64,000 nucleotides of DNA from Archangium violaceum (GCF_016859125.1 NZ_CP069338.1:4093501-4157500), one strand, 5' to 3'. Shown: positions 9,201 through 18,619, counted from the stretch's first letter. Program-made: numbers and translations. Notes: generated by a model not told the origin, from the sequence alone.

Positions 9201-10088
9201 ATGCGCCTGCACCTCGTCGACGGGACCTATGAGCTCTACCGCGCCCACTTCTCGCCCCGGCCCGGGCACTCCGCGCCGGACGGTCGGGATGTGAAGGCCA
9301 CCGTGGGGCTCGTCTCCTCGATGCTCGCGCTGCTGCACGACGAGGGCGAGGCCGTGACGCACGTGGCCCTGGCCTTCGACAACCCCATCCGCTCGTTCCG
9401 CAACGCGCTCTTCGCCGGCTACAAGTCCGACGAGGGCGTCCCGCCCGAGCTGCACGCCCAGTTCGACTTGGCCGAGGAGGCCATGCGGGCGCTCGGGCTC
9501 ACCGTGTGGTCCATGAAGGACTTCGAGGCGGATGACGCGCTGGCCACCGCCGCCGCGCGCTGGGCCGGGCAGGTGGAGCAGGTGCGGTTGCTCACTCCGG
9601 ACAAGGACCTCGGGCAGTGCGTGCGCGGCCGTCAGGTGGTGCAGGTGGACCGCAAGCAGCAGAAGGAACTGGACGAGGACGCGGTGCGCGCGAAGCTCGG
9701 TGTGCCCCCGGCGAGTGTGCCGGACCTGCTCGCGCTCGTGGGCGACGAGGCGGACGGCATCCCCGGGCTGCCCGGCTTCGGCGAGAAGGGCGCGTCGGCT
9801 CTGCTCGGTGCCTATGGCCACCTGGATGCGATTCCCGCGGATGCGGCCTCGTGGACCGTACGTCCCCGGGGCGCGGAGAAGCTCGCGGCCACCCTGCGCG
9901 AGCACCGCGAGGACGCGCTGCTGTACCGCCGGCTGGCCACCCTGGTGACGGATGCCCCTCTGGCCGAGTCACTGGAGGACCTGGCCTGGGCCGGCGTCCC
10001 CCGGGCGCGCTACCTCGCCCTGTGCGACTCGCTGGGGCTCACGACGCTGAAGACGCGCCCCAAGCGCTGGGCTGCCGACGCGCCCTGA
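9201..10088 (+). CDS. 5'-3' exonuclease / flap-endonuclease-like protein
   Basis: A 295-residue stand-alone 5' nuclease related to the N-terminal domain of DNA polymerase I and to ExoIX/Xni. Metal-binding acidic residues appear in the expected places: LVDGTYELYRAHF (Asp7), AFDNPIRSFRNALFAGYK, the FEADDALA cluster and LLTPDKDLGQ. The helix-hairpin-helix/H3TH DNA-binding segment is GDEADGIPGLPGFGEKGASALL. It would cleave 5' flaps or RNA-DNA primers in repair or replication. The polymerase domain is absent, so this is an accessory nuclease, not PolA. ATG 9201 begins the conserved strand, with no upstream alternative. Confidence 0.87.
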   Translation: MRLHLVDGTYELYRAHFSPRPGHSAPDGRDVKATVGLVSSMLALLHDEGEAVTHVALAFDNPIRSFRNALFAGYKSDEGVPPELHAQFDLAEEAMRALGLTVWSMKDFEADDALATAAARWAGQVEQVRLLTPDKDLGQCVRGRQVVQVDRKQQKELDEDAVRAKLGVPPASVPDLLALVGDEADGIPGLPGFGEKGASALLGAYGHLDAIPADAASWTVRPRGAEKLAATLREHREDALLYRRLATLVTDAPLAESLEDLAWAGVPRARYLALCDSLGLTTLKTRPKRWAADAP

Positions 10089-10166
10089 GGTAGAGGGGTT
10101 CCACCCCACCCGGTGGTCGCACGGGGCGCTGAAATGGCGCACGGGGGCACGGAGTTGAGAACCGAT

Positions 10167-10622
10167 ATGTCCACCGAGATGAAGCCCGTCGGGCTGAACC
10201 TTCCTGGCTCCGATGACTGGGTCCCCACCATGGAGGACATGCCCTTCCACCGCCTCGGCGGTCCGGAGGGTGTGCGCGCCCTGGCCGAGGCCTTCTACGA
10301 CGCCATGGATGCGAACGAGCCGGCGCTCGCCCGCCTGCACGAACTGGATGAGCACGGCAGGGTGTCCCGAGGCATGCGCGAGCGCTTTGGTCTCTTCCTC
10401 ATCGGCTGGCTCGGCGGGCCCCAGGACTACATCGAGAAGCACGGCCACCCGCGCTTGCGCATGCGCCACGGTCACTTCCCCGTGGACATCGCCATGCGCG
10501 ACGCCTGGCTGCGCAGCATGCAGAGGGCCCTGGATGCCCGCGCCATCACGGGGGGCGTGCGCCGCTACCTCGACAAGCGCTTCGCCGAGGTCGCCGACTT
10601 CCTGCGCAATGTCGAGGGCTGA
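10167..10622 (+). CDS. Group II truncated haemoglobin (trHbO)
   Basis: A 151-residue truncated globin. Group II signatures are plain: PFHRLGGPEGV at the A/B helices, distal Tyr44 (B10) in FYDAMD, LFLIGWLGGPQDYIEKHGHPRLRMRH with proximal His101 (F8), and the group-defining Trp114 (G8) in RDAWLRSM. These proteins bind O2, NO or sulfide and are thought to act in redox or peroxide chemistry. ATG 10167 was chosen because the conserved N-terminal part follows; in-frame ATGs at 10113 and 10134 give unneeded extensions. It sits upstream of a strong hairpin that separates it from a convergent membrane-protein gene. Confidence 0.9.
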   Translation: MSTEMKPVGLNLPGSDDWVPTMEDMPFHRLGGPEGVRALAEAFYDAMDANEPALARLHELDEHGRVSRGMRERFGLFLIGWLGGPQDYIEKHGHPRLRMRHGHFPVDIAMRDAWLRSMQRALDARAITGGVRRYLDKRFAEVADFLRNVEG

Positions 10623-10656
10623 GACTGATTGAGCCCTTTCAGGGAAGTGACCGATG

Positions 10657-10682
10657 CTCCCTCTCCCGAGGGGAGAGGGGAG
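10657..10682. terminator. Bidirectional hairpin terminator between convergent genes
   Basis: CTCCCTCTCCC (10657-10667) pairs with GGGAGAGGGGAG (10671-10682) with one bulged base and a tight loop. It lies in the 110-base space between the stop codons of the globin gene and the convergent membrane-protein gene. There is no long T-run, as is common in this GC-rich group. Confidence 0.6.
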
Positions 10683-10732
10683 TGTCAGCGCTGTTCCCAG
10701 GGGCCCTCCTTCGCGGACTTGCCTGAAGGGGA

Positions 10733-11833
10733 TTAGAAGCGCATCAGGAAGCCCGGGCCCGCCGTCAGCGAGTTGCCTCGCCGGCCCGCGCGCATCAACA
10801 CCGGCACCGGCATGGCCTTGAAGGCCTCGGACTTCCCGGACCGGAGCGTGGACCCGGTCCGCGTGGGCGGGTAGGGCACGGGCGGCTCAGTGGTGGCCAG
10901 CAGCGTGATGACGAAGGTAGCCGCGACGCCACCCATCGCCGACAGTGGCACGGCCGGGCCGTCCGCGAGCGCCGTGCCCGCCAGCAGCAGCGCCGCGCCC
11001 ACGCCCAGCGGCAGCACCGTGAGCTTGAAGGCACGCTGCGCCGAGAGCTCGAACGGCACCGCCAGGATGCCTCCCAACGCCATGCCGAGCGCGGGGGCGA
11101 CCAGCGTCGGCGTGAGGTTCGTGTCCTCGTCTCCTTCATTCGCGAGCGCCAGCGTGGACTGGGTGAGCGCGGTGAATACGAAGGCGTAGAGGGCGCCCAT
11201 CCCCACGATGGACGCATCCCCATCGCTCACGTCACCGGGGCTGGCCGTGGCCGCCAGCACGCCGATGATGCCGGCCTGCGTGGCGAGGAGCGTGGTGACG
11301 GCGCGGTCCCGCCCGCTGAGCTTCTGCTCGGTGCCGTAGCCGAAGCTGGCGAGGAAACCCAACGCGGCTCCACCCGCGGCGAGCAGGGACTCGTTGCGCT
11401 CCACGGGGACGTAGTACTGGTAGACGGCCGCGGCGGTGCCGAGCGTCAGGCCTCCGAGCACCGCGCCCACGTAGTCCCCGTTCTCCGTCTCGAAGGTGTT
11501 GCCGAGGATGCCTCCCGTCACCACGCCGCTGAGGAGCTCGGTGAAGACGAGCAGCATGCCACCCGAGCCGGAGGAGAAGCGGCTATAGCGGGCCGCGCGC
11601 TCGGCGGCGGTCTCGTCGGGGCCCTGCGCCTCGGCCGGAGGCGGAGGCGGCGGAGGCGCCTGCGTGGCCGTCGTGGACGGAGGCGGAGGCGGTGGTGGCG
11701 GTGCCTGCTGGGTGGTGGTGCCGGGCGCGGGCTGTGTTGTGGGCGCCGGCGCCGGAGTGGGCGAGGTTTGAGCCCGCGCGACGCCATTCGCCGTCAGCAG
11801 GCCGATACACATCAGGGAAACGACGAGCCTCAT
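10733..11833 (-). CDS. Proline-rich exported/multi-pass membrane protein of unknown function
   Basis: A 366-residue protein that I do not recognise by family. It begins with a signal peptide (LVVSLMCIGLLTANGVARA), followed by a low-complexity linker of Pro, Ala, Gln and Thr with two runs of seven to eight prolines (about residues 25-70). The remainder, from about residue 90, is a series of Gly/Ala-rich hydrophobic segments that could form eight or more membrane spans. ATG 11833 has an AGGAGA ribosome site and starts the signal peptide; the frame runs upstream without one. It is convergent with the globin gene. A proline linker in front of a membrane domain suggests anchoring in the periplasm, but no function can be given. 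Confidence 0.7.
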   Translation of the reverse strand: MRLVVSLMCIGLLTANGVARAQTSPTPAPAPTTQPAPGTTTQQAPPPPPPPPSTTATQAPPPPPPPAEAQGPDETAAERAARYSRFSSGSGGMLLVFTELLSGVVTGGILGNTFETENGDYVGAVLGGLTLGTAAAVYQYYVPVERNESLLAAGGAALGFLASFGYGTEQKLSGRDRAVTTLLATQAGIIGVLAATASPGDVSDGDASIVGMGALYAFVFTALTQSTLALANEGDEDTNLTPTLVAPALGMALGGILAVPFELSAQRAFKLTVLPLGVGAALLLAGTALADGPAVPLSAMGGVAATFVITLLATTEPPVPYPPTRTGSTLRSGKSEAFKAMPVPVLMRAGRRGNSLTAGPGFLMRF

Positions 11834-12102
11834 AGACACAGGTCTCCTGGATGAGTCGTCCGGGGAAGATATGTCGGCCCGTGCGAGGGTGCACCGTTCG
11901 ATCCCGGGTGCTTCCTCGTCCCATGGGGCGATGACGTGTCGGGTGGTGCGCGCATCCGGCCTCGGACTGTCGGCTTCCCGTACTTCCTGGCAGGAGCGTG
12001 TGGCGCGGCGTGCTCCAGGCCCGGTCCAAGGGGTGGGGAGGCGGGCGGGCTCACCCGGGCTCGGGGTCATCTGTGTCACAATGCGGTGGACCTCCGCTCC
12101 CC

Positions 12103-15100
12103 ATGACCTCTTCCTCTCGTACCCGGTTCTTCCGGCGGGGCCTGATTCCCCCGGGACTGTTCCTCACGAGCGCCGTGCTCCTGTTGCTCGGGAGCGTGGC
12201 GGGCTGTGCCCGGAGTGATGCGCCACCGCCGCCCACCGAGGCCCGGGTCGAGGGCCACTGGGTGCAGCCCCTTCCGCGCAGCAGCCGGATGGCGCCGTGT
12301 GGCCACGGTCCCCACGCCTGGCTCTGGACGCCGGAGCGCTCCGGGCTTTGGCTCGTGGATGGGGAGGGCCGCGAGCTCGTCTCCGAGGCCTTCAGCGACA
12401 AGGATGCCCGGTTCCGGGACCGGGACGTGCGGGTGGTGGACGTGGTGCCCACGGCGGATCCGGAGCGGGCCTGGGTGCATGTGCGGGTGTCCTCGCTCGT
12501 GGGCGACCTGAGCGAGGTGTACGGGGTGGACCACCAGGGCCACATCCAGCAGCTCCTGGACCCCGCCCAGCAGGAGCTGGAGCTCGCGCCCTCCGAGGGC
12601 CATGAGCGGCTCTGGGTCGTGTTCGGCGTCAACAAGCAGCTGCGCGTCTTCGATACCGCGGGCGCCGAGGTGGGCCGGGTGGACCCCTCCGCGCTCGCGG
12701 GAGTCACCGTGCGCGATGTGATGCCCGTGGGGGATGGTCAGCAGGGATGGCTCGTGCTGAACCAGAGCCTCTATCAGGTGGACCTGCGGGCGCGCACCCT
12801 GTCCAACGCGCAGACCCGGCCGGGCCTGGTGCGAGCGCGGGATGTGAGCAGCATGGTGCCCACCGCGCGGTCGCAACGGGCGTGGGTGCTCGCGGAGCAG
12901 CCCGGTGGTTCCGGCTCCCAACTGCTCCTCGTGAGCCGGGAGGGAACGAAGACCACCTCGAGCCCGCTGCCCGGGGCGGTGCAGCGGCTCTTCTCCCACA
13001 AGGGGGGCAACTTCTTCTGGATGGTGTTCGCCCCGAGCCCGGGGGCCTCGGGTCCCTCGCTGAAGCTGGTGGGCGTCGATGATGGGAAGGTGGTGGGCCC
13101 GGGGGTGGAGGTGGAGGGGGCGCCCTCCCTGGTACACGCGCCGGACGAGCACGTCTGGGTCGTCGACGAGAAGCGTGTCTATGTCCTGGGTGACGGAGGC
13201 GCGGAGGTGGCACGCAGCGAGGATGGGCTCGGAGGTGCCCGGCTCCTGCCGCTCTCGGCACGGCAGGCGTGGGCGGTGACGCGCGATGGCGTCGTCCGGC
13301 TGCTCTCCGTGAAGGACGGGGTCATCACCGTGAGCACGTCGCGGAGCACGGGCCTGAGCGCTCCGCTGCCGAAGGCGTGGGACGCGCACGGTGGGTGGCT
13401 GCTCTCGGATGAGGGGACGCGGCTGCACCGGCTCGTGCTCGGGCCGGAGGGGCTCGAAGTCGAGCAGGTGCTCGAGGGCATGGGGATTGGCGACGTGCTC
13501 CCCATCCCGGGCAGCGGCCGCTTCTGGATCGCCGGCCTCCCGCGCGGCTACGTCTACGGGCCCGCCTCGGAGGTGCGGCGTGTGGCGGTGGGCTTCGCGG
13601 GCGGTGCCCGCATCGAGCGCGACGCGAGCGGGAGGGTCCAGGTGGTGGGCAGTCTCGAAGCCGGCGCGCCGCTGGAGTCGTTGGAGCTCGACTGGCCCGG
13701 GCTCGCCCAGGCGGCCGGGGCCGGACGCTCGCTGGAGCTCGAGCTGCGCGCGGAAGACGGAAGTGACGAGCTGGTGGGGCAGGGGCTCCGGCATCTCGCG
13801 GAACCCTCGGGTGTCCTCTTCCAGTGGAAGACGTCGCCGGGAAGCGCGGAGTCCCTCTACCGCGCCGTGGTGGCGCACGAGGTGGAGAATGGCACGCGCC
13901 TCACCGCCACCTTCGAGCACGTGCCCTTCGGCGTGCCGCTGCTCGAGCGGGTCTGGGTGCGCACCACACTCGCGTGCCTGGCGGTGACGCTGCTGCTCTT
14001 CCTGCCCATGCTGTTGCTGCGCCCCTCGGCCGCGCCGCGCCGGTGGCTGCCGCTCGTCGGCTACGTGGCCTCGCTGGTGGGCGCGGGCGGTGGCGAACTG
14101 CTGGGGCTGCTGGGCGGACTGCGCATCCACCTGCCCACCGTGGTGGCCGTGGTGTGCGCCGAGTTGGTGCTGTGCGCGGGCCTGGGGCTGCTGTCGCCGG
14201 CCGTGTTCCGCCGGCTCGTCTTCACCCATCCGTTCTCCTGGGCCGCCGCGCCGCTGTTGCGCTGGCCCGCCTTCCGGCGCCGCTTCTTCGCCGCCCATGT
14301 CCGGCAGGTGCGCCGCCGGGTGGACGTGGCCTCCGCCCAGGCCAACGGCGAGGTGTTCGTGGAGCTCTCCTCGCACGTCGTCGAGTACGCCGGGCCCGGA
14401 GTGAAGCCCTCGCCCTCGGAGCGCACCGCCGAGGAGCTGTGCCTGCTGCTCACGCGCGAGCGCGCGCACCTGCTCATCCAGTGCGCGGGAGGCCGGGGGA
14501 AGAGCGCGCTGCTGCGGCAGCTCGTCCGGCTGTCGCTGGAGCGCTTCGAGAAGCAGCCCTCCTCGCCGCTGCCCGTCTTCATCGACCCGGCGGCGGAGGA
14601 CCTCGAGACGGCCGCGAAGGATGCGCTGCAGGACCTGGGGCTGCCGGAGGCGCTGCGGGACGCGCTGCTGGAGTCGGGGGACTTCTTCCTCGTGCTGGAC
14701 GGCCTCACCGAGTCGAAGCTGGAGCCGGAGGCGCTGCGCCGCTACCTGGAGCGAGAGATGGGGCTGCACGCGCCGGTGTTGCTGTCGGCCCGGCCCAACG
14801 AGGCGTACCGGACGGCGATGTCCCACGCGCTGCGGTGGATGGGGGTGGAGCCGAAGCGGCTGGACGAGGCGGGGCTGGCGCGTTTCCAGGAGGCCTACCC
14901 GGGACCGGACGGGACGCCCTGGCCGCTCTCCGAGTCCTCCAGGCGCATCTGCCGGGGGCGCGCGGCGGACGGGACGTACGTGCCCATCCTCGTGCGGCTG
15001 GCGCTGCGCTTCGGCGGCAGTGACGTGGACAGCGTCATCAACCTCTACCGCGCCGTCTTCGCGGGGCTGCTGAAGAAGGATCCGGACGACGCGGCGACCT

Positions 15101-15762
15101 CGGAGCTGCTGTCGTTCGCCGAGGCGCTGTGCCTGGGCAGCTACTGGGAGCACCGCAGCCGGCTCATCGTCTTCCGGGACAGCCCGGACGAATTCAAGCT
15201 GCGGATGCTGCTGGACGCGGGGCTGCTGGTGTCCGCAGACGCGCGGCCCGGCCCGGTGCCCACGCACGTGCGCTTCTTCCACGACTCGATGCAGAGCTAC
15301 CTCACGGCCCGGGCGCTGTACGCGCGCCATGCGTCGCGGGCGCACTGGGACTGCCTGTGGCGGGCGGCGGGCGAGCCGGGCTTCGCGCGCGAGCAGTCGG
15401 ACCTGGTGACGGAGGCGGGCTCGGAGCTGTTCCAGATGTGCTCGTACGTCTTCGGGTACGACGCTCGGCTGAAGACCGAGTTGGTGCGGCACCTGGAGCT
15501 GTGCGCGGAGGCCAACGACGAGCGGCTCAACAAGGAGGGCATCCTGGCGGCCGTGCCGGAGGAACTGCGGCCGGAGCTGCGCAAGTCCGGCCGGGTGCTG
15601 TCGCCGGGCCTGCTGTTGAGCGAGGCCAGCCGCGTCTGCCGCGAGCACGTGGATGGCGAGGCGCTGTTCCTGCTCTACGCGCGCATCGCTCCGCTGGCCT
15701 GGCCCTGGAGGCCCGAGTCCGCGAGCGAGTCGGAGTCACGAAAGGACGCGGACGCCGCCTGA
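12103..15762 (+). CDS. Membrane-spanning beta-propeller / NACHT-type STAND NTPase
   Basis: A 1,219-residue protein with an unusual architecture. It starts with an export signal ending in a lipobox-like SVAGC at about residue 29. Residues about 45-560 show repeating beta-propeller-like blades with WV-V/VDxxG patterns. Three hydrophobic spans follow (about 622-642, 650-672, 679-700). The C-terminal part is a NACHT-like STAND NTPase: Walker A GGRGKS at 796-801, Walker B FFLVLDGLTE with Asp866, a LLSARPNEAY sensor segment, and a helical region with HDSMQSYLTARALY typical of NACHT proteins. Three spans after an outside propeller would put the NTPase in the cytoplasm. ATG 12103 begins the signal segment. 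It probably couples an extracytoplasmic signal to an NTPase switch; no separate effector domain is visible. Confidence 0.75.
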   Translation: MTSSSRTRFFRRGLIPPGLFLTSAVLLLLGSVAGCARSDAPPPPTEARVEGHWVQPLPRSSRMAPCGHGPHAWLWTPERSGLWLVDGEGRELVSEAFSDKDARFRDRDVRVVDVVPTADPERAWVHVRVSSLVGDLSEVYGVDHQGHIQQLLDPAQQELELAPSEGHERLWVVFGVNKQLRVFDTAGAEVGRVDPSALAGVTVRDVMPVGDGQQGWLVLNQSLYQVDLRARTLSNAQTRPGLVRARDVSSMVPTARSQRAWVLAEQPGGSGSQLLLVSREGTKTTSSPLPGAVQRLFSHKGGNFFWMVFAPSPGASGPSLKLVGVDDGKVVGPGVEVEGAPSLVHAPDEHVWVVDEKRVYVLGDGGAEVARSEDGLGGARLLPLSARQAWAVTRDGVVRLLSVKDGVITVSTSRSTGLSAPLPKAWDAHGGWLLSDEGTRLHRLVLGPEGLEVEQVLEGMGIGDVLPIPGSGRFWIAGLPRGYVYGPASEVRRVAVGFAGGARIERDASGRVQVVGSLEAGAPLESLELDWPGLAQAAGAGRSLELELRAEDGSDELVGQGLRHLAEPSGVLFQWKTSPGSAESLYRAVVAHEVENGTRLTATFEHVPFGVPLLERVWVRTTLACLAVTLLLFLPMLLLRPSAAPRRWLPLVGYVASLVGAGGGELLGLLGGLRIHLPTVVAVVCAELVLCAGLGLLSPAVFRRLVFTHPFSWAAAPLLRWPAFRRRFFAAHVRQVRRRVDVASAQANGEVFVELSSHVVEYAGPGVKPSPSERTAEELCLLLTRERAHLLIQCAGGRGKSALLRQLVRLSLERFEKQPSSPLPVFIDPAAEDLETAAKDALQDLGLPEALRDALLESGDFFLVLDGLTESKLEPEALRRYLEREMGLHAPVLLSARPNEAYRTAMSHALRWMGVEPKRLDEAGLARFQEAYPGPDGTPWPLSESSRRICRGRAADGTYVPILVRLALRFGGSDVDSVINLYRAVFAGLLKKDPDDAATSELLSFAEALCLGSYWEHRSRLIVFRDSPDEFKLRMLLDAGLLVSADARPGPVPTHVRFFHDSMQSYLTARALYARHASRAHWDCLWRAAGEPGFAREQSDLVTEAGSELFQMCSYVFGYDARLKTELVRHLELCAEANDERLNKEGILAAVPEELRPELRKSGRVLSPGLLLSEASRVCREHVDGEALFLLYARIAPLAWPWRPESASESESRKDADAA

Positions 15763-15817
15763 GCCTTCCCGGAACGGCTTCACCTGTTACAAGGGGTGGA
15801 GAGGAACCGAGGCTCCC

Positions 15818-17203
15818 ATGGACTTTTCCGCACTCTCCCTTTCACCGCCGTTGCTCCAGGTCCTCGAGGAGCTCGACTTCCGGACCGCCACCCCCATCCA
15901 GGCCCAGAGCATTCCGGTGTTGCTGCGGGGCCAGGATCTCGTCGGCCAGGCACGCACGGGCAGCGGGAAGACCGCGGCCTTCGCGCTCCCCCTCCTGCAG
16001 AAGATCCAACTCCAGCAACGGCGGCTCCAGGCGCTCGTGCTCTGTCCGACGCGGGAGCTCTGCGCGCAGGTGGCGGGGGAGATCCGCCGGCTGGGCCGCA
16101 GACTGCCCGGGCTCCAGGTTCTCGTGCTCGCGGGGGGCCAGCCCGTCCGGCCCCAGGTGAACGCGCTCGAGAAGGGCGCCCACATCGCCGTCGGCACGCC
16201 CGGCCGCATCCTGGATCTCCTCGAGCGGCAGGCCCTCGAGACGAGCCGGCTCGCCACCGTGGTGCTCGACGAGGCCGATCGGATGCTCGACATGGGCTTC
16301 CGGGAGGACATGGAGCGCATCCTCCGCGAGACGCCTCCGACGCGGCAGACCGTGCTCTTCTCCGCGACGTTCCCCCCGGACATCGAGGCGCTGAGCCGGA
16401 CCTTCCAGAAGGAGCCCGCGCGCGTGACGGTCGTGGAGGCCGAGGCGGCTCCCGACATCCAACAACTGCGTTACACGTGCGCGCCCGAGGAGAAGACGGC
16501 GCTCCTGCTGCGAATCCTGCGGCACTACCAGCCGGCCGCCGCCATCGTGTTCTGCAACCTCAAGGCGACGGTCGTCGAGCTGACGCGGGCGCTGGTTGCC
16601 GCCCGGGTGAGCGCGGACGGTCTCCAGGGAGACATGGAGCAGACCGAGCGCGACAACGTGATGGCGAAGTTCCGCAACCACAGCACCCGCGTCCTCATTG
16701 CGACGGACGTGGCGGGCCGAGGCATCGACGTCGAGGCGCTCGACGCCGTCATCAACTTCGATCTGCCCTCGCAGCCCGAGCCCTACGTGCACCGCATCGG
16801 CCGCACGGGGCGCGCGGGAAGGACGGGCCTGGCCATCTCGCTCGTCACGCCGCAGGACGAGCGCAAGGTGGAGGGCATCGAGCAGGCCACGGGTGTGAAG
16901 ATGGCGCGCGCGAGCCCGGAGACACTGCCCCCCGCGGACCCGGCGGGCGGGGTGTCACTGGAGTCGGAGTGGGAGACGCTCTTCATCTCCGCGGGACGCA
17001 AGGACAAGATGCGCCCGGGAGACATTCTCGGGGCCCTCACGGGAGAGGCCGGCGGGCTGAAGGCCTCGGACATCGGGAAGATCGACATCCACGACCATCA
17101 TGCCTACGTCGCCGTCTCCAGACGTATCGCGCGTGTGGCGTTCCAGTGTCTGCGCGAGGGCCGCATCAAGGGGCGCAAGTACCGCATCGAGCGGGTGCGG
17201 TAG
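15818..17203 (+). CDS. dbpA: DEAD-box ATP-dependent RNA helicase DbpA
   Basis: A 461-residue DEAD-box helicase. Visible motifs are the Q motif (ATPIQAQSIP), Walker A ARTGSGKT (45-52), PTRELCAQ, TPGRILDLL, DEAD at 151-154, SAT in LFSATFP, and the C-terminal helicase motifs ATDVAGRGIDV and HRIGRTGRAGR. The last 75 residues (about 385-461, LFISAGRKDKMRPGDILGAL... DHHAYVAV) form the DbpA-type RNA-binding domain that in E. coli docks on hairpin 92 of 23S rRNA during 50S assembly. ATG 15818 begins the conserved DFSALSLSP start. It lies 55 bases after the NACHT gene and may be co-transcribed with it, though its job is unrelated. Confidence 0.92.
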   Translation: MDFSALSLSPPLLQVLEELDFRTATPIQAQSIPVLLRGQDLVGQARTGSGKTAAFALPLLQKIQLQQRRLQALVLCPTRELCAQVAGEIRRLGRRLPGLQVLVLAGGQPVRPQVNALEKGAHIAVGTPGRILDLLERQALETSRLATVVLDEADRMLDMGFREDMERILRETPPTRQTVLFSATFPPDIEALSRTFQKEPARVTVVEAEAAPDIQQLRYTCAPEEKTALLLRILRHYQPAAAIVFCNLKATVVELTRALVAARVSADGLQGDMEQTERDNVMAKFRNHSTRVLIATDVAGRGIDVEALDAVINFDLPSQPEPYVHRIGRTGRAGRTGLAISLVTPQDERKVEGIEQATGVKMARASPETLPPADPAGGVSLESEWETLFISAGRKDKMRPGDILGALTGEAGGLKASDIGKIDIHDHHAYVAVSRRIARVAFQCLREGRIKGRKYRIERVR

Positions 17204-17369
17204 CGCGGGCGGCTCACCGGCCCGCCGGGGGCCAGGATGTCTCCCCCATGAGCTCGGCACGCCACGCCCACCACGCCGGCGCAGCTTTTGCGCTCACGCG
17301 CAAGAAGGGTGATGCCTTCAGGGCGGCAGGGGCCTGCCCGCTACCGCCCGTCAGGCCCCGTGTCTCCCC

Positions 17370-17567
17370 TCACTGCGTGGTACAGGCGTCCTCACACACG
17401 CAACCGTTCGGGGTCCGCCAGCATTGGACCACGCAGGTACACGCCTGATCGAGGCAGTACCCCGGGCACGAGATGGCGGCCTCCGCCTCGCTCTGCGAAA
17501 GCCCTCCCACGAGGCCTCCGGTCACGATTCCCAGGACAAAGGCCAGCTTCACGATTGCTTTGTGCAC
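17370..17567 (-). CDS. Small secreted cysteine-rich peptide
   Basis: A predicted 65-residue precursor: a signal peptide of about 30 residues (HKAIVKLAFVLGIVTGGLVGG then SEAEA) and a mature part of about 34 residues with eight cysteines, which would allow four disulfides. The GTG at 17567 is chosen over the TTG at 17582 because AAGGAG lies six bases upstream of the GTG, inside what would be the first codons of the longer version. I do not recognise a family; Cys-rich short exported peptides are common but poorly described in myxobacteria. It is convergent with dbpA and divergent from the DUF4184 gene. Confidence 0.65.
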   Translation of the reverse strand: MHKAIVKLAFVLGIVTGGLVGGLSQSEAEAAISCPGYCLDQACTCVVQCWRTPNGCVCEDACTTQ

Positions 17568-17720
17568 AATGAGCTCCTTCAAGGGGGGGATTCAACGGTG
17601 CTGCGCTCGCGACGGTCCGCGTGGCGAGCATAGCCGGTTCACGAAACCTGTCGTGCACCCGTCGTGAATGGGAGGCAAGGGGTTGCCGTGAGTCCCCAAA
17701 TGACTATCGATTGCGGTCTC

Positions 17721-18545
17721 GTGCCCGTCACCCTGCCTGCACATGCCGCCGCGGTGCTGCCCTTCTTCCGGCTCTCCCGCCGGGGTGTGCTGCCCACCGC
17801 CCTCATCGTCGGTGCCTGCGCGCCGGACCTCTCCTACATCTACGCGCTGCGCGAGGTGGGTGACTTCATCGCGCATGAGTTCCCTGGCTTCATCCTCTTC
17901 TGTGTCCCCGTGGGGCTCGCGGTGCTGCTGTGGCTGGAGGTGCTCATCCTCCCCGCGCTGCGGCTCGCCCTGCCCGAGGTGGGCGGTGTGCAGTGGGGCC
18001 GCTTCGTGCACACCCCGGGGCTCCCGCGCTCGCCGCTCGCCTGGTCGTTGACCGTCGCGGCCCTGGTGCTCGGCGCCGCCACCCACCTCCTCTGGGACGG
18101 TTTCACGCACCACCACATGTGGCCCGCGCGGGTGCTCTATCCGGACGTGGTCGTCCCCATCGGGAGCAGGGACCTGCCACTCTCCCGCGTCCTCCAGCAC
18201 GTCTCCTCGCTGGTGGGCTCGCTCGGGGTATTCGCGTACATGGCGCGCCGCTACCGGCATCTGGAGCCCGTGCCGGGAGGCTCCTGGTCCTCGCTCCTCC
18301 GCGTGCTGCTGCCCACCGTCGCCGGGGCCTGCGTGGGACTCGCGCTGCGGCTGGTGCGCTACCAGGACATGGGCGCGCTGGAGGCCCAGCTCTGGTGGGC
18401 CTTCTGGCCCACGGCGACGGGGGCGCTCGCCGGGCTCACCCTGGGCTGCGGGCTCGTCCGGTGGCGCGAGTGGCGTGGCATGCCCGGGCTCGGCCGCGGC
18501 GCTCGAGCTCGCTCCGTCAGAACGCCCTGGCGTTCCGGGCCATGA
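17721..18545 (+). CDS. DUF4184 family membrane protein
   Basis: A membrane protein of about 274 residues matching DUF4184: it starts PVTLPAHAAAVLPFFRL, has an early GACAPDLSYI and a metal-like HLLWDGFTHHHMW cluster, with six or more hydrophobic segments. The His-rich cluster resembles membrane-bound phospholipase-C-like metal-dependent hydrolases (YdjM family), but activity is unproven. The GTG at 17721 is preferred since family members begin right at this Pro-Val/Phe-Thr motif; GTG 17688, behind a GGGAGG, and GTG 17664 are in-frame alternatives. The stop is 74 bases from the convergent ClC gene. Confidence 0.75.
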   Translation: MPVTLPAHAAAVLPFFRLSRRGVLPTALIVGACAPDLSYIYALREVGDFIAHEFPGFILFCVPVGLAVLLWLEVLILPALRLALPEVGGVQWGRFVHTPGLPRSPLAWSLTVAALVLGAATHLLWDGFTHHHMWPARVLYPDVVVPIGSRDLPLSRVLQHVSSLVGSLGVFAYMARRYRHLEPVPGGSWSSLLRVLLPTVAGACVGLALRLVRYQDMGALEAQLWWAFWPTATGALAGLTLGCGLVRWREWRGMPGLGRGARARSVRTPWRSGP

Positions 18546-18619
18546 GCTCGCGGAGGCCGCGCGACACGTCCACCCCGCTGTCGTTCAGATCATCGCCCAC
18601 GGCTTGACACCATCCCGGC

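Noticed and set aside
12076-15648. 1,190-codon open frame on the minus strand opposite the propeller/NACHT gene
   Set aside because: Antisense frame kept open by high GC; its product is Arg/His/Pro/Gln-rich with no domains, while the plus strand has clear motifs.
17204-17225. GC hairpin after dbpA (GCGGGC ... GCCCGC) as intrinsic terminator
   Set aside because: The stem is short and no T-run follows; in DNA this GC-rich such hairpins arise often by chance.
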